DNA of 64,000 nucleotides from Rhynchosporium graminicola (lineage: Eukaryota; Ascomycota; Leotiomycetes; Helotiales; Ploettnerulaceae), in contig FJUW01000026.1 of assembly GCA_900074885.1 (NCBI GenBank), positions 434,001 to 498,000 on the forward strand. Direction: 5' to 3'. A model generated the notes under the pieces. The model ran no database searches. It worked only from the letters and a program-made list of their open reading frames with translations, and was not told the DNA's origin. Below are positions 23,880-36,200 of the stretch, piece after piece. How positions within the stretch are numbered: position 1 is the stretch's first letter; every line of letters begins with the position of its first letter. The position numbers and the translations under genes were made by a program.

Positions 23880-26346
23880 GTTACTAATCGTAGAGAGTGA
23901 TGTTGCTAGCTTGTCAATCGTTAGCTAGTAGCCTTGAGCAACTTGAGGAAATTTGCACATTTCAGAGATCAAACGGATGGCATGCGGGAGATGGAACAAA
24001 CCTCTGTTTATTTCAGATGAATGAAAGTGGTTGCAGAAAAAAGAAGTACTACGAGGAGCTCGAAGGAGGGCTTAAGTATATGCTAGAGGAGGAGGAGCAT
24101 AACTGGGACCGGGGTAGTCAGCGGAGGCGCTAAATATGTGTCCTTTTCCATCATCTACTACTAGCATTGAATATAGTACATCCAGGTACGTTTCACCCAT
24201 TATATGATAAAGTCTCAGGAATACCTTGATGACAGCATCCTGAACTGGAAGAGTCAGTCGGTAATTATTCAATCCTTCTCCATGTCCAAACTCTCTACGG
24301 CACATGTCCCATTTAGAGCGAATATGAGGCACGTCCCCGTGAAGCATTTCTAAGCCAAAACAGCATCAGACATGTGCACTCGAGCAGTTTCCTGAGACAT
24401 CTATCTATACATCTGCTGCGTCGCTCCTCGTCTCAGTTTGGCCAGCCTCGACCGCTGCATACAATTACTTGAATCGCATTGCAGGGGAGAGGCAGTTATT
24501 GTCAGCGCCTGTGAATGCAAGGCTTTGAATCGTGAAGTCTCCACCAATTAAAGCCACACAAGTTACTTCTTCAAAACCTTGGGGTGAACTATTGTACAAT
24601 ACTACGGAGTAAGTGGAAGAGTCCATACATGTACGAAGCTTTCATCTCGCAACTCCACCTTGCGGTATAATATACGACATTACTCGGAGAAAGTATCTCC
24701 TTTGATGCTTTCTTTACTTACCAAGCAGAGAGTAATTCGGCTCTGGATCCCGGCCAATCGTGCACCATTATTGTACAAGCAACCGTGTTCACTACCATGT
24801 TCACACAATGGGGGAGATGCGAGGAGATGCGAGTGATCGGGGAGCTTGGCATTCATGTCGATCCATGTTTCCGTATCACATAAGCACACCTGTACCATGT
24901 TAAATGTCGAATCGATTCAAACCCTCCTTATATCTACAGTCAAGCGACTGGTTTGAAGAGGATTTGTCGTTTGGGGAGTCTCCCTCGCGTTTTCCATCGT
25001 TGATGTTTCTTGCAATCTTCTACCAATTTTGAGTATCATGTACGCAAGCTTGCTTTTATGTCAAATTACCAAGTACGTGCAGGTCGATAGCACGCCGCCT
25101 CGAGGGGACAAATACTCAAGCCAGACGTCTTTGAATGCAGTGTCTAAAGCATCTGGGCAGAGTGATACACAATCAATCTGTTGTCCAGATTCGACATGAT
25201 CATTCATGGTCGGTTTTAGAGAGGTCACTTCGCAAAGCTACTCTGCCAAGCTGGGCTGGCAAAGTGAATTGTCTGTATATACATGATGGACCTATATCAC
25301 TGCTGCTTCGGTTACTTTCTGCAAAGCGATCACAACTTTGAGGAGAAAGCCTCATGGAAATCCTTTATCTTGTGTCCCGTTTTGGATGAACATGCCATAC
25401 CACTCGCATCGGCCCACTGTAGACTTCGCCTTTTGATTCATTTACGACGTCAAGATTGATAATCATTAGGATATTTGTAACAATAATGGGCAGACTTTTT
25501 ACCCTCTGCGAGAGCTTGAACTCTGGTCGACTAAAGGCAAAATTCACCAAAGTGCCATGATACTTGAACTAGGGGAACATCTAAAATCAGGACATTATTG
25601 GAGTATCACTTCATTTCTGAGGAATCATTTCAAGACTTCCTTCTACAAGTCGGTGTCTTTGTGGTGCGCCCAAATATCTCCGGCCTGCAGCCGATGTGCT
25701 AGTTCTCAAGAACTCTTATCTCAAAAAGTCTTGGTGCAGAGAAAGAATATTACACCTTCGTCTCATAGTTCTTTCGCTTCTTCTTGCGCGGATCAGAAAT
25801 CTATCAGAGGTGAATCTCCCATCTTCAAAAACAAGCTTATCAAGGACGTCCTGACCTTCACAAGATTCAAGAAAATGCCGGCTTGTACTCGAGGCATTTA
25901 GGTCTCCAAAGCTTTGCATTGTGAGGACAAAGAGACTTTGAGCGTTTGGATAACGTAGAACCACATTCCTTCAAATAACTTCTGAGAAGTTGCTGCTAGC
26001 CGGTAGATTGTCGTCCCAGATCTGGCCAGAATGATGCATCGTGACTTCCCGTTTGGGCAGCACTAATACCTGCAACGCTCCTGGCATCTCTGTAGACCCA
26101 ACGATCCGCATCTCATCTCCTCATCTTCCGTCTTCACCCATCAAGCAACCTTCACGAGAACCAGGCGATACGAAGCATGCATCTGCCATTGCCATCTTGA
26201 CCGCTTTCTTCGACCTCGTGGACTCCATCAAATCATCGATTGATGCTGGCATCTGATCGAGTTACTTTCACTGCCGCGGGTTTCTGTTTCCCTTACCTCT
26301 TCCATCCTCACTTAATGAGAGGAGATCATTTTGTTTTTGGGAAGCA
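23880..26346. other. 2.5-kb gene-free stretch
   Basis: Divergent 5' flanks of PDI1 (minus) and the large serine-rich gene (plus). I checked both strands for conserved domains, spliceable frames and tRNA A/B boxes and saw nothing convincing; frames such as 24072-24347 and 25557-25901 look random. It may hold long 5' leaders or an ncRNA. Confidence 0.5.
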
Positions 26347-29300
26347 ATGGAATCAATTCAACCTTCCACTCGCCCTGCGGGCCTTGATAAGGGACATCCG
26401 GGAGACGCGCATTCAACGCGTCCTCGAGCCAGCAGCGAGAGAGATCTCATGCGGATCAGTATGAGTAGCCAGCGACCCAATGAGAACCACTCTCCAGCCA
26501 ACTTCTCCAGAGCTTGCGAAGGTATGCTCAAGACTACCACCGAGACTGGGGATATCGGCATGTTCTCCATCAAACCATCACGCGTTCCTCAATCGCTCGG
26601 CACTCCTCGACGACTTGGTACCAGCTATAATCCCGAGACAGGTCACCAAAAGTCCAGACAGAACTTCCAGCCATATGGCGTACCTGCGATTGACGATCGG
26701 AGACGACTGCCTTCCTATGCTCGAGATGCCTCCTCTGAGATCATATCCATGTACGAAAGCGCCAGCCAGAAGTCCGGAAGCCGAGTGTTCGACGAGCCAG
26801 ACTATCGTTCTTATTCAATGACCCAGACATCATACTCATCATATACTTTATCCAATCATCGGTCATACAACAGCCTTCGGAGCCAAGCAGACTCAAATAC
26901 CCAAGTTCAGCGCCCAAGATCCCCTTTCGCGTATCCAGCTCGCTTGAAGCGGCCGGGATTTCGTCCATCGTCTCCTGCCCTGACAGACGGTGGTATCGTT
27001 GACTACAGTCGCCGTGCTGAGATTGAGCGGATACACCCAGTAAGCCATGCATATCTTTCCCTTCCTCTGCGAAATGGTTTGGCTTGCCTCTCGTTTCAAG
27101 GACGTAAAAGCACCACAAATGCTAACAAGTCTGTCACCAGGGACATAACACGTCTTCTCCCTCCTCTTTATACGCACAAAAACGTAGGCCTCACCAATCG
27201 CTCCGACCCGATGGCAACAGATCAACGCCGTCGCTTCTCAGTCAATCCTCTCCTCCTCGCCGGTCCTCAAGTCCACTTGTTCCTCGTAATAATGGAGTGT
27301 CAAGCCACGACTGGGCTCGGAGGCCAGGGCCTACATCTGTCAATACTTCTCCTGCACGTAGTACATTCAGTCTCGCATCTACTGCTAACCTATACACATC
27401 TGCTCAACCTCCATCAACCACAACAACACCTGGAAAGGTTCCTCCGTCTCCACGATATTATGACTATACGGAAGAGTTTGAGGTGCAATCATACAACGAG
27501 CCAGTGGCTATGGATCCACCACCACTATTTCGGATTGACAAAACGATTCCAGAAGATCGTCCAATGAGCTCTGGGAGGCCGTTGGCAAAGGAGCATGGCC
27601 CAGAAATCAACTATGACGCGTTCCAGTATTCACCGCCTGTCCGATCGACCCCTCTCAAGTCTCATTCTGATAAAGTATCCCCTCAAAGCATTACAGAAAC
27701 AAAGGAAGAGTCTGTTGCGATGCAGTTGACACCGAGTGATGTGGAGGCAGTGTCACCAGAAAAAGAATGCTCTCCCTCAGGTCGCAAATCTGTCAGACTA
27801 TCCGGACTAGGTTATGGGGCTCAGCTGCTAAGAAGCCATGTCGACGAGGCATTCGGGAATTTCCCATCGTCCGCCCTAGAAATCACAAATCCCAACGAGG
27901 TGGAACATGGCTCCGTTGCGGAATCCAAAAGTGTTAATGTTAACATAGTAAATGGAAGTCTTGACAGGGACAAGGAATTGCAGTCTGCTAGAAGCTCATA
28001 CAGCGTGATTACTAGCATCCCGCATTTCCCATCACCACCGAATGACCAAGACATTTTACAGTGTAAAAATGCCGTAAATATGGTTCCAGAAACAGAGCTC
28101 ATAAGTCTCTCTATGAACTCTTTGGGCTTTGAAGAGTCAATTGAAAACCCAATCGAATCTGCTCATCCATGTCAGACGAAGCATCAAGTCCTTGACACAA
28201 GCCACATTGACATTCTGAAGTCTCTTTCCGAAGTACAAAAGAAAACCATGACAAGCGGAAGCAATCATCGAGGGCTGGCGGGTACCGGGCCTGAATACTT
28301 CGCCCCGACTGTAGCACTGAACAGGAAACAAAGTGCGCTAGACGATTCTCATTCCGAACGAAGCTCTATGAGAAGGACGTCCATGACATCTCCGACAGTT
28401 CCAAACGTATTCAATTTGGAAAAGACAGACCCAGAGCAGAGTCATACTTCTCCAATGTCTCTACTTAATGGACGGAAGGCCGGGGATGGCCAAAATGTGC
28501 CACAGATTCAACCATTAAAGCGCTATCAGTACCACGAGAACCGAAGATTGGATCTCTCTGGTAGGCAGGATCTTGAAGCAACAACTGTGCCAAATTTCAG
28601 TCACCAAATTTCGAGAAAAGAAATGGCTCGCTCGGAGTCGCCTTTGATAGCACCAAAGCCGATCTCGCCAGCTAGACAACTGAAGCTCAAGAACAGTGTT
28701 CCACAGCTTATGAAGGCTCTACCACCACTTCCACCAGATCCACCAAGTCGACCAGAGTCCCCAACGAGTTCGCCAGAGGGAGGGGAAATCGAGCTAGTCT
28801 GCTCTTATTCGCTGATTGAAAGGGACCTGAACAGCGCTTCGAGACCAGTAAAAGCGGAAGTACCTATGAAATTCATCTCGCCAAAATTGGTAACGAGCGC
28901 GAAGAATGATAAAAAAGGGAAAACCAAGATTGCGGAGACAGTTCCTACTGGTACTGCTGCGGCGGGAGTCTTAAATCGATCTGGAGATTCGAAGACACGA
29001 CATCCTCTGCCCAGAATGAAGCTCAAAGTGAAGTCGTCTATTTATCAACGACCCATATCTCCTCCGGAATCCCGTCCGTGGAATCTGGCCGAAAATTATC
29101 CTTGGTCATCTCCTGCCCCAAGCGTTCGTTTACCATCATCGGTTGTTCCCGGACTTCCAGTACCAATATCTAAGCCTCCAAGATTCAAGTTGAAGATTAC
29201 CAGAGCATCTAATTCCACCCAAGGGACGGTCCGTGTCAATCGTGAATCCGCCGAATCAAAGCCACTGGCTGGTGTCCATTTGCACAATCCTAAAGACCTA

Positions 29301-29891
29301 TTTACACCCCCTACAGGACTCGACAATATATTCCGCCAAGTCAGTAGACATCTTCATTCAAGAAGGACCAGTGTGGCAAGTACTTTTTCTAGTCAGAACG
29401 ATGGAAATTTGCCGCCCCACTTACCTCTACACTCCACATCTACCGCCTGTCCCCCAGTAACAAGTCCGAGCTTCACCCAAATTCCATCGCTACCAGCCAA
29501 CCTTCCTAGCAATTCAGAAGCTCGAAGCGTATTCTCCGATGATAGCTCTCGTGGTAACGGTAACCGTAGTCTACGCTTACGAGGAAGACTTTCGAATCTA
29601 AAAACCAAAATTGCCGCTCCATACGCAAACAGAGCTGGCGCTCAATCGTACGACGACATCACATGGAGAGACAGGCAAGGCACCGGGGCTCCTATACCAG
29701 CTGCTGCAAGGTCGATCCCCGACCTCCACGCTGGTAAGAAGATCGCTGATAGTCTTAGACCAATGCGTCGTTTGGTCGAAAAAGCACGGCGTCAAAAGCT
29801 GAAGACGAAGGTACAGGTTCAAAGTTGGCTGAAGGAGGCAAAATCGGCTATTGTGACTCGAGTAAGGACACACAGCACTACAGAAGATTGA
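26347..29891 (+). CDS. Large Ser/Pro-rich protein of unknown function
   Basis: Exons 26347-27039 and 27141-29891, joined through a 101-nt intron (GTAAGC donor, CACCAG acceptor), give 1147 residues. The frame is open throughout, which is significant at this length. The protein is rich in Ser, Pro, Thr, Arg and Lys. It has many short SP/TP sites (possible proline-directed phosphorylation), Tyr/Ser clusters near residues 150-200, and no membrane segment or catalytic motif I recognise. The N-terminal NFSRACEGMLKTTTETGDIG and the basic C-terminus (around ADSLRPMRRLVEKARRQKLK) look like the most ordered, potentially conserved blocks. The start is the first ATG of the frame; ATG 26461 is an alternative. 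No function assigned. Confidence 0.8.
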
Positions 29892-30760
29892 GGGGACCTG
29901 AATGTGGTCAAGAAATAGAGGTATGTATCTGATTTTTGGGCTCAAGTGTTGTGTTTGAATGGTCTCCCTCCCGGCTCTGCTTGGTTCACTAGGCGAAGGA
30001 TACTGTGGCCTGCGCAGCTATTAGGCTGTAAGACGAGGACCCATGCTTGGTGTTTGGTCCTGTTACAACTTAGCTTAGCTCTGTACACTAGTAGCTTTAT
30101 GACATTGCCTGGGGAAATTCGGATCACAAGGCTTAGCTTTCCTTTAAATGAACAACAAAGGTCTCCAATGCAGCTCTCTCCAGCTAATCCTCTTAGTGCC
30201 TTTCAACAGGCCTTTCCGATTCCTCATATCCTCCAGTTTTTCTACCCGTCACACTTGAGATGATCAGCGAACACCTTTAAATAAGATTTCCGATTCATCG
30301 CTGCGTGTCTGCCCCTTGACGCTATTCTCCAGCAGTGATCGCCAGCTTCGTCCCCCTCAAGTCAATCATCATCATCATCCGAAATGAGGACCTCCAAATT
30401 AGAGCCTTGCCTTTACAGAAATCTACTTCCTCTCTTGCAGTTACTTCTCTTCTGCGTCCCTGCAATACAACTCAATGGGTGACATCATCCTAAACTTTGC
30501 ACTTCCCATGCGTAGACATACCACAATCTCATAGTGTATCACAGGAATAGAGTGAATGAGTATAGTCCTGCATTACAGACTTTACAGCGCAGGATGTTAG
30601 GGATGGAGTGCCTGAATACTTCTTGTAGGTCACATTCGTGGCTTTTGCTAGTCATTGAGCCTAGTGCCGTCGAAGGTGCGAGACACATGCTAGTCACAAA
30701 TATGTGGGATGGATTCTGACATCTGTGATGGGGTTTTGATTTCAAAAATCTTGGATGTGC
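29892..30760. other. Convergent 3' flanks
   Basis: 869 bp between the stop codons of the serine-rich gene and MON1. No gene; includes a CATCAT-type short run near 30368-30378. Confidence 0.5.
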
Positions 30761-32782
30761 CTAGAACACAGCGCCGCCAATGATGAAGACTCGTTCCTCC
30801 TCTCTTTTCACCCATTGAATAACCTTGTTGGCACCCTGAGCTAGGCCAGCACGGGAAGCATTCGGCCCTGCTACACAGTAGAATTCGAACATCGGCGTTG
30901 TCCAAGCTAGCGAAATACTATCTCGGCTCACGCAGTGAAGCACTTTGAGATGGGAATGCTTGGCGTGAGTAGCGGCGTGGAGATTATGGTACAGCGTCAT
31001 AAGTCTGTGATCATCCGCGATTAGCAAAAAAGATCGGTGTGCAATGGAAGTGCACTTACTTTCTCCGCGCCAGAGGGGTGCTGAAGTGAGGCGAGAACGA
31101 TGGCATGGCGAACTGGACATTCGCACGTGATCTGTAGAGAAAGTGCCGTAACGAAGTACCAGGGACGATGTCTGTTGTGCTTGGTCGACCGCGGCGAACA
31201 GCTGTCTTGATGATTTCCATACTGCCATTTTTTTGAAGTTGGGCAACAACGTCGTCTCGCATTTGCTTCAATTCGTAGAAGCTTTCCTTGTCAACGCTAA
31301 TGAGAAGGACTGCGACTTCATCTTCTCTGCTACTGCTACTTGAAGTCGAAGGTCGTTCGTCTGCTTCGCCTTCATCATCCGCAGCGCTCAGAAAACTGAC
31401 ATACATGTAGAGATATCCCCTGTTGTTGAAGCCTGGTAGGCATACGGGTATCCAGTTTTCTCCGCCGCCAGCTCTGACGCTTCCTGCTTCGAAAAGCATA
31501 TTGAAGATGAGCAAGAGGTCGCTGGGATGAAGAGAGTGCCGTTTTGGACGGATGACACTTACGAGTCTGCCTCCAGCAACGACGAGTCCGTAGAGGAGCT
31601 TGTCTGTTCGAGCTTTCAGTAGAGTGTTGTTGATCACATGTCTCTGTGCTTTTCGGATTTTCAGACATTCTAGTGCTGAAAGGAGTGCAGTGGGAGAGCC
31701 TCTCGTGAAAGTGTCTGCTAGTGAGGACAGTAAAATATCTGTGCCTTCAAGAGGCCGCCGAAGATCTGTATTTGGTCGAATGGTAAAGAGCTGAGTCAAG
31801 GTTGGTAGAGTTAGAGTTGAGAGAATCTGCATGTATAGTGCTTCAAGTTGAGCTCTAATTTGGGCATCACTTTCTCCCAGTTTGCTTATGGCAACGAAGT
31901 ACAGAGGTCCAGCAATGGTTACCACAAATCGAGTGTTACCAGCCGTAAATCCCATCAATGGATCTTTGGCTCCTTGGAAGAATGATATGATGGTCTGAAT
32001 GATTCCGATATATCCATTTATCAAGTTTTGATCGCCATGCCGGCTGTAGATTGGTTTGCCAGCAGAGGATAAAATTAGGTAGTGCTTAAGTTTCGACTTC
32101 CACTGCAGCAGGACTTCCTCTGTTAGACAAATTAGTATCACAAATAGATGGGTACTCGAGACATGTAAAACATACCTCCATTGACACCTTTACTGTCCAC
32201 GGCTTCTATTTCCTCGAACTCGTTTTCGAATTCAGCTAGTAAAGGGTCTTCGAAATCAATGGTCTCAAATGGGTTGACGGACTCCGTTTGTGTGCTGAGC
32301 AGCTTCCATGCTGCACTTTGTGATTTCAATCCTTCATCCAGCAAACTTGCAAGGTCTCCGTTTCCTCTCAGCGTGGGCGCGAAGCTCATAAGACTTGCAC
32401 CATCATCAAAGTCACTTCCATTGCGGTTCAGCCTCTTGCTTGGCGTACTCTGCCCTCCAGATGTTCCTGAAGTTGACACAGATTCTGAGACTGATCGACT
32501 GGCTGGAGTTGAAAACGTCCCTCGCGAGCCATCTGGAAAAGACAATGTCTGGATATCGACGGAGGAGAGACCAGTTGTAGGTTTGCGTGCATATGCCGAG
32601 CCAGGTCGAGTTATCGGCTTCAAGAGCGAAGGTCTGGGAGGAAGAGCAGGCCGCGATTCTTCTGCTTCGAGTCTTCCAGCGTTCTCCTCTTTCGTGATTT
32701 CCTTAGTGAAGCCACAAGTAGTGCCCTCTGCCTCTGAGCTTCCTATTTTTCTTTCATCATCGTTCTGCTCTTCGAGAGTCAT
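30761..32782 (-). CDS. MON1: Vacuolar fusion protein Mon1 (Rab7/Ypt7 GEF subunit)
   Basis: Exons 32782-32176, 32119-31060 and 31004-30761 give 636 residues. A disordered, acidic/Ser-rich N-terminal ~200 residues precedes the Mon1 core. The core includes [60 protein letters not shown], the central [18 protein letters not shown], and the C-terminal [12 protein letters not shown] and [19 protein letters not shown]; these are longin-type blocks of the family. Mon1 with Ccz1 activates Ypt7/Rab7 on late endosomes, vacuoles and autophagosomes. The two phase-shifted introns restore the frame exactly. The frame extends upstream of 32782 without another ATG. It is head to head with DOP1, another endomembrane factor. 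Confidence 0.94.
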
Positions 32783-33241
32783 CGGGACGGTGGCATCCTC
32801 TGGGTCTGCCTCAGCCGTCGGCGTTGATTCAAGGACACATTGATTTGTCTTTGAAAATAATTCACAACAAAGCCTGGGGAGCTCATTCAGGACGTGGATG
32901 TAGCTGGTCGGAGAACGTCATTGGAGTGAATTGACCCATGCCCTGAGTTCCGGAGCTGCAGGACAGTCAGGCAAGGCATGTTTGGCGGGGTTTGAGTGGC
33001 TGACAGCCTCGAGCTCAAGCCTGGCCTGGCCTGTGTTGCGCCTGAAGAGGCCACGCGGAAACTACAATATAGTCTTCAGCCTCGAGCAATAGAAATACAG
33101 AACAAGATTCAAACACTCGATTTCTAGAAACTATACAAACAACACGATACGCTGCGTTATTCAGAATCATGCGCGAGTCCCAAATGACTTTCGAACACTG
33201 CCAATGATCCTCAACCCTCCCTCCTGAATAGCCTAGTAGCA
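32783..33241. promoter_or_regulatory. Bidirectional promoter region MON1 / DOP1
   Basis: 459 bp between two start codons pointing outward. Both genes must be transcribed from it or from overlapping leaders. A CAGGCC/TGGCCTG-rich patch lies near 33018-33035. No defined factor site is claimed. Confidence 0.55.
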
Positions 33242-36200
33242 ATGGCCCTCGAGGCTGGCAGACAGTCTGTCTCCCCGACAAGTTCTGGGAGAGCATCTCC
33301 AGTGCCGAGGAAGTGGAGGAATCAGTTAGGCTCTGGTACAGCAATCCAGTAGTATCATATTCATGAATACTGACCATGTCTCAGATGAGCCTCCAAGCAA
33401 AGACAAAGCATTCCGCAGATATGCCTCCGGTGTGGAAAGATCACTCTCGCTATTCGACACGGCTCTACAAGAGTGGGCAGATTATATCTCCTTCTTGGGA
33501 CGGCTCTTAAAGGTATGATCTAGATTCACCGTGTACAAGTCGGAATGCTGAAAATGTAGTCTTTACAAGCCCATCCTAAGGACATCATAGCTGTTCCCTC
33601 GAAAGCAATTGTCGCAAAGCGTCTTGCGCAGTGCCTGAACCCTTCGCTACCTTCCGGTGTACACCAAAAGGCCCTTGAAGTCTACTCATTGATATTCTCC
33701 ATGATAGGACGAGATTCCCTTTCGAATGACCTTCCTCTTTACCTCCCCGGCCTCTCGTCGACGCTTTCATTTGCATCTCTCTCGGTGAGAAGCCCATTTC
33801 TAGACCTACTCGAAAAGCACCTACTTAAGCTGGATCCTCGATCTCTCCGCCCAGCCCTGAAGGCTATTATACTTGCGCTGCTTCCCGGGTTGGAAGAAGA
33901 GAATAGCGAGGAGTTTGAACGTACACTTAAACTTCTGGATGGATTCAAGCACGCATTAAGACCGCCAAGTACAGAAGATCTTGGTGAAAATCATAGCAGT
34001 GGTGATGAATACTTTTGGCAGTGTTTCTTCCTCGCAGCTATAACAAGTAATGGTCGTCGACAGGGCGCCCTTTCGTACTTAGCTCGGAATCTCCCAAAGC
34101 TTGGCCAACCACTTTCGAGCGATTCAACAACCGCGTCGGCCAACGGTTCCCAGAAAGAAGAAGAATCAGCGGAGCGCCTCGGAGAGATTGTGACTTCTCC
34201 AGAACCTGGCCTTTTACTACGATGCTTTGCTGCTGGTCTGGGTGATGAACAGCTCCTCATTCAACGAGGTTTCCTCGATCTACTTGTTACCCATCTACCT
34301 CTACATTCGCACGTCCTGCAAAAGAGAGTGAAGAGTGATGACCTCGAGCTCTTGATTACGGCCGCAGCTGGCGTCGTCTCGCGTAGAGAAATGAGTCTGA
34401 ATCGTCGCCTCTGGACTTGGTTATTGGGTCCTGAACCTACCAGTAACGATGGTGAGGGAGGCCCGGACTCCCCAACTTCAGCAACTGGCGATCCGCTTGG
34501 GTTATCTTCGTCTCCCGGAACGCGGTATTTTCAAGAGTTTGGTCTGGAGCCACTGGTACAAGCATTGTTGAAGCTTGTTGCACGAGATTCACTTAGTGCT
34601 GTGGAGCGGGCCCGCCCGTTCCGAATATGTCTTTCCTTGATGGATAGATGGGAGATTGGAGGTTTAGTGGTGCCTGACATATTTTTGTCTGTAGTCGACA
34701 GTGTTCGCAAGTACAAAGATGTGGCAGCCACAACAGCGGATTTTTCGGAAGTACTTCGCAGTGCTAGTGTGTTTTTTGATGGTGTTGAGAGCGGACTCAT
34801 TTGGGGTGAGATTATTGGATTGATCGTACAGGCGATTGGTGCTGGCGAACTGTCAACAGCTGAGAGAGTTGACAAGCTTTCTCTAGTGAACTTCATCATC
34901 GCGCATTTTAACGTCAGAGAAGAGGAGATGCTCATGGTACATGCGCCATTGACAACTTTGACACTTCTGACTTTGCTAGAAGATGCAAAGGCACGGTCAG
35001 AGCAGCAACCCAATCATACTGGAACCCTCGAAAATGTGACAAGATTAGCTCTGACCATTGCTGTTGATCTAATCGATCTCATCCCAGAAAGGGCTTTCCA
35101 GACCCGACCGTCGACCAGGCAGTCAACAATTTCATCTCCTGATGAGCAGACGATCCGGCAGTTAACAAATTCCGAGATATTACGCAAAATCAAGAAATTC
35201 TACGTCCAGGACCAAGGAAATCTAGATGCTTTCTCACCGCCGTACTCATCTCATGATGTGAGCGACATTCTCATGCGCGAGGTTGGCCGCATTATTTGCC
35301 AAAGTCTGTCCGATTCAGTGTCAAGTGCTGATGCTGGTATCAAAAGCAACCTTTTGGTGATGCTGATTTCTAAGGTGCCTAAAACCGATAGCTTGAATAT
35401 ACCAAGTCTCGTTCTATCGATTGAGCGCAGGCTGAATGCTTTGTCACAACTCCCTTTCTTAACTTTCAACTCGATAATCTCTCTTACCACAAACCTTTAT
35501 TCAGCGTCCTATCTCTCCGCCGTAGAGTTGTCCAAGCTAGTCAGCCCTCTTGTACGCCATGCTTGGTCCTATCTGTCGGTCTCTCATCCCAAATACCATG
35601 TGGAAACTGTTCGCTGCCTCTGGCAGCTTCAAACAGCATTGACAATCTCGAGTCACGAAATCGAAGCTGCTATATGTTCCTTGATGATTGAACAGGACAC
35701 GGATGGTACCTTTGCCGTCCGCAATGCTGATCCAGGCAGAAGCTTTACCGTGCTATGGACGCATACTATGCAGGATACCGCAGCCCATATTGACCGCAGA
35801 GCTTCAAAGACGTCGGCTCAAGATAGCAAAGGTCCTTTACGACTCCTAGGAACTACTCACTACGAGGTGATGCTCGCCAGGCCGATTTTTCTGTTACTCG
35901 ACTCTCTACTTGACGAGCGAACCCAGCTTTTCATAACTGTAAGAACTTGGCTTCAGAGTCTTGTGGGCATTGAGAGGTATGCAGTAAATTTTCAGGCCGA
36001 TATCATAGCTAACAGCTTTTAGGATTTTCCATCTATTCATTTCAAAGTTCTCGACATTCACCCTCCTTCAAACCCTCTCAGAAGAAGGCTCTTCTTATCA
36101 GGATAGCACAGTGCAAACTTGCAGCGGCGAGGACGACATAGATCAGTGTCTTTATTACCTTCGCACTGTTTCAAATATGTTGCGCTGGTCATCTGACAGT

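Noticed and set aside
24905..24925. Sequence resembling a tRNA B-box (minus strand)
   Set aside because: It deviates from the consensus and no A-box, acceptor stem or anticodon loop could be paired around it.
32181..32843. 220-codon plus-strand frame
   Set aside because: Antisense to the Ser-rich N-terminal part of MON1; no domain and explained by codon bias of the sense gene.
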